64,000 nt of DNA, from contig BSWB01000001.1 in NCBI GenBank assembly GCA_033239125.1, positions 42,071,501-42,135,500 on the forward strand, given 5' to 3'. Below the pieces are notes generated by a model that was not told where the DNA came from, searched no databases, and saw nothing but the letters and a program-made list of their open reading frames with translations. Shown here in pieces: positions 56,485 through 64,000 of the stretch (positions are counted from its first letter, which is position 1; the number at the start of each line of letters is the position of its first letter). The position numbers were made by a program, and so were the translations under genes. This stretch comes from Fagopyrum homotropicum (taxonomy: Eukaryota > Streptophyta > Magnoliopsida > Caryophyllales > Polygonaceae).

Positions 56485-56857
56485 GAAATGATGAATGTGC
56501 CTCCATTGTACATAGTTGGAGCGTTTATCCCTGCCACAATGATTGCAGTTCTCTACTACTTTGATCATCTCAACTTGCTCTGCAAAAGGAGTTCAACCTT
56601 ATAAAGTCATCATCTTATCACTATGATCTTCTCCTCTTGGGCTTCCTGGTAGGCAATTTAGTTAGATTTATCTAGTTCCTTTTCACTTGGATTCAAGAGC
56701 ATTTGCCTTTGAAATGTTTGATCTACGCGATCAATTTGTTGACATTTGCATCAGGTTATATTATGTTGACTGATTGGCATCCCCTCCTCCAAATTTCAAT
56801 GGTGTCATTCCTCAATCTCCTATGCACACAAAAAGCTTAGCAACTCTAAAGCAACAG
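56485..56857 (+). pseudogene. Captured fragment of a BOR-type borate exporter gene
   Basis: Exon 1 fragment 56485-56648 after a TTCAG acceptor: EMMNVPPLYIVGAFIPATMI then AVLYYFDH match plant BOR1-like anion exchangers (HCO3-/SLC4 family). A small indel and a TAA follow where the family has SVASQLAQQKEFNL, though the reading returns as TCATCTTATCACTATGATCT (SSYHYDL). After a GTAGGC donor, a second exon piece at 56755-56857 reads, with one indel, as GIP-PPN-GVIPQSPMHTKSLATLKQQ, ending at CAACAG|GTATTG. BOR proteins export borate from root cells. Retained intron and exon borders imply DNA-level capture by the CACTA; the fragment is broken and cannot encode a transporter. Confidence 0.82.
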
Positions 56858-57939
56858 GTATTGAGGCTATCTATCCACCATTTTCTCATTAGCTTACTAT
56901 GCTTAAAATAGAGTTTTCTTTGATATTTTGTGGCATCTAAAGCACAACCATCACTTTGATTTTGACATGAATGGCTTTTGTGAAGAGCTTTTTTTTTTCT
57001 TCTTGCAACCGGATGAAATGCTCTTTACGTGTCATTATAAATGGTATATACCGCATATTAATGACCATAACCTTTTTGAAAAAAGCTTTTGAGGAACAAT
57101 CTTGTAGCAACAACACATAATAGTATAAGAAAGAAATGCGAGCTTGGGGCAGTTGTATACGAGCATGAAAGAGGCGTATGCTAACATGCAAACTCCACTT
57201 GTCTACCAGATGCTATCTTCACTCGTAAATTAAGCTGAATAAAACTTTTAACAATCTTCTTGAACATTATTGCCTTAAATACCTATTCTCAAACATCAAG
57301 ATTTGAACAGGGATTGATGGAGGACAAGATCAAGTTCATGAGAAGGTATGTGTATAATTGTAGTTACTTCTTTAAATATTTATAACTATTAACTTGTCAA
57401 AATCGATTTATTTTTAGTGAAGTTCACTATACTTATGGCTTGCATTAGCTATATTCACTTTTCTTGTGTTGTCATGTATATATGACATGTTTTTCACTAA
57501 ATCATTACCCTTAATTGACAGTGGTTTTCGGAGTCAGCTAAGTCAATGTCGTATTCACAAAAGCAAAGCGATGAGGTTTGAGATCAGTGGGGTAGTTATG
57601 TGCAACATTTCATACGTGTACACTAGTTGCATTGGTTTCATTAAGATGAAAGAACATATATTGAAGTAAATAACTAGGTATCTTATGAAATACTTATGGA
57701 TTTTTAGTGATTAGTATTTTGAGATATCGAAATGATTATTGTTGTCAATTGGTATGGTTATATTAAATTGATCGATCATCATGGTGTTGTTGATGATTGT
57801 CTTTGAGTATTATTTGTTGGTTAGCATGGCAGTTTAGCTTGTTCATTGTGTTGGATTACTAGAAGTGTACGGTATATATGCGCAACAACATAGCATAATC
57901 AAAAGAGAATATATAGTTTCGGTTGTAGATGAAACCGTG
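56858..57939. other. CACTA interior right of the BOR fragment
   Basis: AT-rich. Two short exon-like pieces (57312-57344 ending in AAG|GTATGT, and about 57522-57590 after TTGACAG) have splice-like borders but no recognised protein. Nothing else is visible. Confidence 0.4.
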
Positions 57940-58520
57940 ATAAACACATTTATCACGATCAAATTCACATTTAACGCACTACTAATTTACCACGGTTCAG
58001 TATTATTACCAGGATTCAACATTATTACCACGGTTTTATAGCACCATGTTAAACGCATTAAACACATTTCGAAGAGAATCGTTGTAAACACGATTAACAC
58101 GGTTCGAGGAGAACCGTGCTAAACACGATTAACACGGTTCGAAGAGAACCGGTAAACACGATTGACACGACACTTTTAACACAGTTGGGATGGAACCGTG
58201 GTAAAACTGCATGTGGTAAACATGTTTACCATGGTCCATCTTAAGCGTGTTAAACATGTTTAACACAGTTCGGCGTGAACGTTGTAAACACATTTAACAC
58301 GGTTCACGCCGAACCGTGGTAAAACTGCATGTGGTAAACACGTTTACCACGATTCACGTTGAACCGTGTTAAACACGTTTACCACGGTTAAAACATGAAC
58401 CGTGGTAAACGCATTTAACACGGTTCTGGCCCAACCGTGTTAAACACATTTACCACAGGCAGTTTTAGAACGATTCATAATCGTGTTAAATAATGCACAC
58501 GAAACCGTGTTAAATGTGCA
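57940..58520. repeat. Right subterminal repeat array of the CACTA element
   Basis: More than 20 copies of AACACGGTTC, ACCGTGGTAAAC or AACCGTGTTAAACAC in both orientations; several pairs form near-perfect inverted repeats such as AACACGGTTCACGCCGAACC (58296-58315). Confidence 0.9.
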
Positions 58521-58537
58521 TTTTTGTACAAGTGTGA

Positions 58538-58885
58538 TATTTTTAAAAAGCCATGCTTATATTATCGATATACCTGTCTCAAGACTTATCTGGAAACCTT
58601 GGTTGCTGAATTAAAACAGACTAGATTCATAACCCATGATCCTTGCGTAAATGAAACTAATGAATATGAATTTTCTTTTTTCAACTTTGGAACACCCTTT
58701 TACTCACCCCATTCCAGAATATGTCTTTTAGTTGAGTTTAATCACAAAAGAAAGTTATCAAAACTAAATTGTTGACTCATGTATGTATTGTGTCTTGTAT
58801 GATGTTGTATAAGATACACTATACTTGCTAGGAATCTAGTACGACTACTATCAAGAACCATGAGCTTTAGAAGAACCATTTTAAC
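58538..58885. other. Backbone segment between the CACTA and the last Gypsy element
   Basis: The frame 58524-58775 is protein-like (CLYYRYTCLKTYLETLVAEL, FITHDPCVNETNEYEFSFFN) but part of it is the CACTA end, and I recognise no family. It may be a decayed exon whose upstream part lies at 53305-53448. Confidence 0.35.
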
Positions 58886-59672
58886 TGATGCGGGACCATC
58901 CTTGATAGCATCTACACAAGCTAGAAGATCCGTCCAAAGATGTTTTAATTTTAGCAACTATCTTTTATATTTTATTTTCTTAAAGCTCTTATACAATCTT
59001 AAGGAAATTGCTATTTTTGAATCCTATCTTTTTAGGATTAGTTTTGGATTATCTTTTAAATATATCCTTTCTAGATTATCTTTTAAAGATATATTTCCTA
59101 CTTTACATAGGAGATCTCCCTTATAAATAGCCTTAGAGGGGTAGATTGTTAGATAGTTTAGTTGTGATTATTGATTTTTACATTATTGTGAGATACTTGT
59201 GACTTCGCTCACAGGGTTTGCATTTTATCAATTTTGTTCAATCAAAAGGAGAGTTTTTGATTGAGAAGTTGTGAGTCTTTGCTAGGTTGTTCTTGTGTGT
59301 GATAATCGTTTTGAAGGTTGGTGCTACAAGTCAAACTGGTCCCTCCTTGAACTTGTCTTATCTGAAAGGCTTGTGTAAGGTTAAAGAAGGAAGGGTGAAA
59401 GGTAATTCTTTGTATCGGGTTTTGACACATAGTGGATCAAGGTTCTTTGCAAGTGTTACAAGAGTCATATCTTTCTATATTTATCATTCATCATTCCATA
59501 TTATCGTCTTCTTATCTTTCCATATCATTCGTAATTCCGTATTCTAAGTTTTCATAAATCTTGGATTGCTCTTCATTAAATCTCGGACGAGATTTCCTTG
59601 ATTGATCCGAGATTTCCTTCTATCGAGGACTTTCAATCTAGATTGAGAAACTGCAGCTTTCACCCCACATCA
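58886..59672 (+). repeat. Left LTR of the last Gypsy element (with internal deletion)
   Basis: 787 bp. Compared with the right LTR it lacks about 160 bp right after GATAGCATCTACAC; the lost segment contains the U3 motif cluster. TATA-like box TTATAAATAG at 59121-59130; downstream motif copies at 59578-59622 (CTCGGACGAGATTTCC, TCCGAGATTTCC). Confidence 0.92.
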
Positions 59673-59675
59673 AAG

Positions 59676-59690
59676 TGGTATCAGAGCCAA
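59676..59690 (+). other. Primer binding site, Met tRNA type
   Basis: TGGTATCAGAGCCAA begins three bases after the LTR, the standard complement to plant initiator tRNA-Met. Confidence 0.92.
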
Positions 59691-60063
59691 CTAATTGAAG
59701 TCCGAACACCCACCAAAGGTTTGATTTTTATTTTGAGTCTTCTTTGAGTCATATAAAAGTTGGGTCTTTTCTTGTTCGCCATCTTGTGAGATTATTTGAG
59801 TTTAACGTGTGTTGACTTGTGCAATTTTTGGAAGAGAGAAACGTCATAGTCAAACACAAGCCAACCATTAACCTTGAAAACCTCACACTTTCCGTACGAT
59901 CAATGTTTCCGCTTAAAGTTGAGATCTTATCTAGTAGGTAAGATTTTATCCATTATTATCAAAGCAACGATATATACACTTCTCCAACAGTTAAAGATCA
60001 AAAGGAAACCAAGGAGTAGCAGCCCCAAAGGTGATTGCTAAAACGTCGGTATAAAGAGTAGAT

Positions 60064-60113
60064 TTTTCAACAATCTCGGCCAGTCATCAGGAATCTCGGC
60101 CGAGATTTCACCT
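60064..60113. repeat. Family palindrome cluster in the leader of the last Gypsy element
   Basis: AATCTCGGCCAG, then AATCTCGGCCGAGATT (60092-60107, perfect 16 bp). Other clusters in the same element lie at 60775-60815, 61608-61650, 62404-62442, 63118-63172 and 63808-63865. Confidence 0.9.
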
Positions 60114-60723
60114 GAGTTTTGCTACCATTGTCCAATTTTCGAGAAATTTTTTAGGCATAATCTGAAGAATCCATGTACACCCTGTACAAGAGTACAACAA
60201 GGAAGAGCTTCTGTGCCAACTTTGAATCAGTTAAGAGTCCTAGCCATACCCAAAACCAATCCTGGCTATCTCTCTTTCTAACTGCATAAACTCAAGGTAC
60301 GTTCTTTCTCTCTTCTTAATCTCTTGTGTTCCTTTCTTAGCCTCTTTCTACTCTAAACATAGTGAGTCATGTATCTATGGGTGTGTTAGTTAGTATTTAT
60401 ACATTATAACATACTAGTGTGTCAAATTTGCAATATTCTTTATATCCTTGTATCATTGTGTGAAGAAACCTACAATAGAAATCCTATCACTATCTTTCAA
60501 CACAAGAACCTTTCTTCCGAACACAAGTTGACTACTTGAGGCATCCAAGGAAGTTATAGTGGAAGCTAGTACACCAATTGGTAAAAAGGCATTAATCCAT
60601 CCAAGACAATTACATCAAATTAGCCTATGATTCACAACAAAGTGTGAGTACGAGAGAAAACAAGTAAGAAACCCTCGTTTTCACTAACTTCACGCGTTTG
60701 TTGTTACTTTATGTGATTGTGTA

Positions 60724-61740
60724 GGATGTATAACCCGGAATATCATTCCAAGAGAAAATTTTGGCCTCCAGAGCAAAATCTCGCCCGAGATTTGTGCCGA
60801 GATATGACCCAGTCAAGGTTTAATCAATACGTTCCTCAACGGAGATCAATGAATGAGGATTATGGACGTTACCATGTTCCATACCGGACCTCGAGCACTG
60901 AATCATTCCCAAAAATTCACCAAGAGCAAGGTATGAGATATTCATGTCAACATTATAATATGCCTAACGCTCCGTAATTTGATAACTTTCAAGAACTTGA
61001 GGATGAAAGGAACATGTGGAGGAACTATCTTAGACGATAAATCCCTAGTTTTGATGGAAGAAGTGGTCCTGACGTTTTGATGAAATGGGAGACTACAGTT
61101 GAAAAAATTTGGTCTTACCATCAAATTGATGAGCAAAGGAAGGTCCAACTTGTTGCGTTGGAATTCCAAGGATACACTTTAGAGTGGGGGAATCACCTTG
61201 TTAGAACAAGGTGAAGCGTGCTAGACCTGGACATCAGTACATGGAGGCAAATGAAGGCAATAATGAGAGCAAGATTTTTGCCCCCACATTATGCTAAGGA
61301 ACTAAGGAAAAACTTGGAGAACCTAAAGCAAGGTTCTAGGAGTGTCGAAGATGTTTACACCACCATGCAAATGACAATGGTGAAGGCCAACTTTATAAAG
61401 GATAGGGGAGGAATGATGGATTGTTATTACATATTTTGCATCCTACTATAATGAATGAACTTGAGTTATATTCTTATGATACCATGCTAGATCTGTTACA
61501 GTTGGCCATAGAAATTGAAAGAAAGAATCAATGGAAGAAGGCCAACATCTAGTTCCAATGTTGGAAATACAATTTCATGGGAGCAACAACAATCTCTGTC
61601 AACAACCCAAAATCTCGGCCCCATTTAACCGAGATTTCACTCGAGATTTGCAAAAGTCGAGGAGTTTCCACCAAGGGAGGCTTCACAAATCAACTCACCC
61701 AAGACACCTTTGGTTAGCAAGACAAGAGCCATGCTGAACA
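60724..61740 (+). pseudogene. Gypsy gag, broken
   Basis: The ATG at 60724 reads MYNPEYHSKRKFWPPEQNLA and PQRRSMNEDYGRYHVPYRTS, interrupted at 60976. A capsid-like region follows: YLRR-IPSFDGRSGPDVLMKWE, KVQLVALEFQGYTLEWGNHL, a stop, STWRQMKAIMRARFLPPHYA, KELRKNLENLKQGSRSVEDV, TTMQMTMVKANF. The last part is the Retrotrans_gag pattern of chromovirus-type Gypsy elements. Multiple stops (60976, 61038, 61211, 61449) make it dead. The family palindrome occurs inside it (60775-60815: ATCTCGCCCGAGATTTGTGC). Confidence 0.82.
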
Positions 61741-62973
61741 AGTTAAATAAACAGTTGATCGTGTGGGAATCACGTGTTTCCCAATCCCGAACGGAGAAAT
61801 CATCAATGGAGTTTATCCAAACTATAAAGGCTAGTGATTCTAAAACTCATGTTCTTATCAATGATCATTTAAAGTTATCGGAATCTGATTTGATGACTAA
61901 AATTGATGATGATAAGCATGACATAAATATAAGCATGAAGAACATTCTCTTGAAAGTAATGTGCATGATCCTAAGTTGTTGCATTCATCTTTGGATTGTT
62001 CTTTAGTACAAAGTCCTAGTAATCTATTTATGATGTGCCTTTAATTCAATACACAAAACCTAAGTTTTATGTAGTGCATCCTCAAGTTGTGGCATTGTTA
62101 GATTACGATAGGAAGTATGTGATGCATCATATTTTTAATGAAAATTTAAGATGGCATAGAGTGTTTTATGCTTTGCACTGCCATGACTTTGTTATAAAAT
62201 TACTTCTTTCAAACCTTAATCTTGCACCGTTGTCCAAGAGGAAGTGAGTTATCTTTATTGTAGGATTGCAAGATGAGAGGGGCAAGAAGGAGGATATACA
62301 CAAAGTCGATATGCTAGTAATGCCAGAAGAGTGTGGTGAAGGAAGTTCTACCTAATCAGAACAAAACCACGACATATGAAAGCAAGATTTCATTCTAGAG
62401 AAGAAATCTCGGCCAATTACCAGAAATCTCGGCCGAGATTTCATTCTTACCCTAGTCCTTCAAGGTTTCTTTCTGACCTTATGAAAGAGTTATACAAGGA
62501 GCCTCCATCAAGTAACATCACTCCTAGAAGTGGTTATCGAGAATTATCCATGAGGAAGGAAATTCCATGGAAAGACCTTAACATGGACATATTTGAGGAG
62601 TTAGCTAAAGCTAAGAAGGGGAGTAATTATACCTTTGACTTTATGTTATTATCTCCTATTAGTTGTGCTTACTCTAAAGTTGTGATCCATATACAACTCT
62701 AAACTATAATGATTTTGTGATTAAGTTGTTTTCCATAACATTCTTTGATCTTATACCGTTGCCTATTAAGGAGTGAGTAAAACATATTGCAGGAAAACAA
62801 GAGGATTTTATAAAGAGGTTGAATACTAGGATGCGACAAGGGATCAAGAAGAAGTTGGTGTCTTTATCCCATGAAGTTGATACAGTCTAGAAGCTGCCAT
62901 ACTTGAGCTAGGGTGTGATTAGTGATGAGCAAGACTATGATTCGAGGTCGAATCATTTTCAAGAAGGGGAGTA
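61741..62973 (+). other. Non-coding remainder of the last Gypsy element
   Basis: No RT, RNase H or integrase recognised. Fragments such as HVLINDHLKLSESDLMTKID and FYVVHPQVVALLDYDRKYVM are protein-like but unassigned. A partly duplicated passage (62150-62240 and 62640-62780) shares GGAGTGAG and TTGTGATTAAGTT words. The 20-bp palindrome GAAATCTCGGCCGAGATTTC is at 62423-62442. Confidence 0.6.
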
Positions 62974-63918
62974 TGATGTAGGACCATCCTTGATAGCATC
63001 TACACCTACACTACATAGAGCATTCACTAATCCAAGAGCAAGAGAAACTCAAGGAAAGGTTGCTAACAAGTTGCATCCATGGGAGGATCCGAGAGAATGG
63101 AGAATTGCATGGAAGATGCAAAATCTCGGCCAACACTCAGGAATCTTGGCTGAGGTTTCATCCGATATTTCGCCTCTGGCACAAGCTAGAAGATCCGGCC
63201 AAAGATCTTTTAATTTTGGCAACTATCTTTTATATTTTATTTTCTTAAAGCTCTCATACAATCTTTAGAAAATTGTTATTTTTGGATCCTATATTTTAGG
63301 ATTTTTTAGATTATCTTTTACAGATATCTTTCCTAGATTATATTTTATAGATACCTTTCCTAGTTTACACAAGAGATCTCCCTTATAAATAGCCTTAGAG
63401 GGAGAGATTGTTAGATAGCTTAGTTGTGATTATTAATTTCACCATTATTGTGAGATACTTGTGACTTCGCTCACGGGGTTTGTATTTTATTTTTTCTATT
63501 CAACCAAAAGGAGAGTTTTTGATTGAAAAGTTGTGAGTCTTTGCTAGGTTGTTCTTGTGTGTGCTAATCTTTTTGAAGGTTCGTGCTACAAGTCAATCTG
63601 GTCCCTCCTTGTGCTTGTCTTATCTAGAAGGCTTGCTTAAGGTTAAAGAAGGAAGGGTGAAAGGTAATTATTTGTATAGGGTGACACATAATTGGTCAAG
63701 GTTCTTTGCAAGTGTTATAATAGTCATATCATTCTTTATTTATCATTTATCATTCCATATTATCATATTCTTATCTTTCCATATCATTCGTAAGTTTTCA
63801 TAAATCTCGGATTGTTCTTCATTAAATCTTGGTCTAGATTTCCTTGATTCATCCGAGATTTCCTTCTGTCGAGGACTTTCAATCTAGATTGGAAAACTGC
63901 GGCTTTCACCCCGCATCA
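62974..63918 (+). repeat. Right LTR of the last Gypsy element (full length)
   Basis: 945 bp. U3 motif cluster at 63118-63172 (AATCTCGGCCAACACTCAGG, AATCTTGGCTGAGGTTTC, CCGATATTTCG). TATA-like box at 63383-63392; downstream cluster at 63808-63865. Ends CACCCCGCATCA. Confidence 0.92.
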
Positions 63919-64000
63919 TTAACTCCCCCTACAAAGTGAGAATAACAAGTAGTACTTCTTTCCAGTGTGAGTATTAAAAACTTGTCAATGAATCATATTG
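63919..64000. other. Right flank of the last Gypsy element
   Basis: Begins with the TTAAC duplication; nothing else recognised in the 82 bases. Confidence 0.7.

Larger units (their letters stand above)
53449..58534. mobile_element. Complete CACTA transposon carrying captured gene fragments, TSD TGA
   Basis: 5086 bp. The terminal inverted repeats are CACTAGTACAAAAAAGCACA and its near match at the right end (complement CACTTGTACAAAAATGCACA). The 3-bp duplication TGA is at 53446-53448 and 58535-58537. Subterminal arrays of the word AACACGGTTC and its complement fill 53470-53830 and 57940-58520. No TNP1/TNP2 transposase was recognised, so it is non-autonomous. It contains a GC-rich leader-like region, a long inverted-repeat insertion and BOR-type transporter exons. 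Confidence 0.92.
58886..63918 (+). mobile_element. Non-autonomous Ty3/Gypsy element, TSD TTAAC
   Basis: 5033 bp. LTRs TGATGCGGGACC...CCRCATCA; TTAAC flanks at 58881-58885 and 63919-63923. A Met-tRNA primer site follows the left LTR and AAGAAGGGGAGTA precedes the right LTR. It contains a broken Gypsy gag but no RT or integrase. Gag type and primer suggest the chromovirus branch. The family word is GAAATCTCGGCCGAGATTTC. Confidence 0.92.

Noticed and set aside
1..64000. tRNA, rRNA or microRNA genes
   Set aside because: Only tRNA-complementary primer sites of retroelements were found. The palindromes are too short for a classic microRNA precursor, and the long inverted repeat at 54236-55392 is better explained as a transposon.

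Overview
This is a transposon-rich stretch of a flowering-plant nuclear genome, most likely a eudicot. Evidence: one intron-containing host gene of a plant-specific family (LEA2/NHL-like), Sirevirus-type Copia and Athila-type Gypsy retrotransposons with plant tRNA primer sites, CACTA elements and a hAT-type MITE. I cannot name the species. Only about 4 kb belongs to a confidently intact host gene; most of the rest is nested mobile DNA.

Layout. 1-2073: intergenic, no convincing gene. 2074-6225 (+): three-exon gene for a single-pass membrane protein with a C-terminal LEA2 domain; its second intron is 2.85 kb. 6572-8340 (-): 5'-truncated, decayed L1-type LINE. 8341-11006: intergenic DNA with microsatellites, a diverged ~39-bp tandem array and a gene-like fragment on the minus strand. 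11007-22570 (+): decayed Copia element (TSD ACACT) whose right LTR is split by a solo Gypsy LTR at 19496-21375 (TSD TTGAT). 22928-23155: hAT-like MITE. 24402-46855 (-): an old non-autonomous Gypsy derivative. It holds a second non-autonomous Athila-like element (25108-32741, +), itself split by a solo LTR (26055-27697), and a nearly intact Athila-type element (33249-44673, -; TSD GTGTG; LTRs differ at about 4 of 1642 positions). 46856 onward: start of a CACTA element in the outer LTR, AT-rich DNA, a solo chromovirus-like LTR (51298-53299, TSD AAGTG), a complete CACTA element (53449-58534, TSD TGA) carrying fragments of a BOR-type borate transporter gene, and a non-autonomous Gypsy element (58886-63918, TSD TTAAC).

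Most striking pattern: every LTR-retrotransposon family here carries its own short, GC-centred inverted-repeat motif in clusters. Examples are TTCAAGGGCCTTGAA in the Copia, TTCCACGGCCGTGGAA in the Athila, AAATCGGCCGATTT in one solo LTR and GAAATCTCGGCCGAGATTTC in the last Gypsy. Within LTRs the clusters tend to lie on both sides of the TATA-like box. Further copies lie in untranslated internal regions and, in some elements, inside gag or at the gag-pol junction. Palindromes in Sirevirus LTRs are known from maize as small-RNA-associated structures. The same design in unrelated Copia and Gypsy families, each with a different 'word', is the observation I would follow up first.

Activity: the Athila element at 33249-44673 is the only one with both gag-protease and RT-RNase H-integrase frames open. 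It could in principle supply proteins to the gag-less or pol-less relatives around it. All other retroelements here are broken, deleted or solo LTRs.
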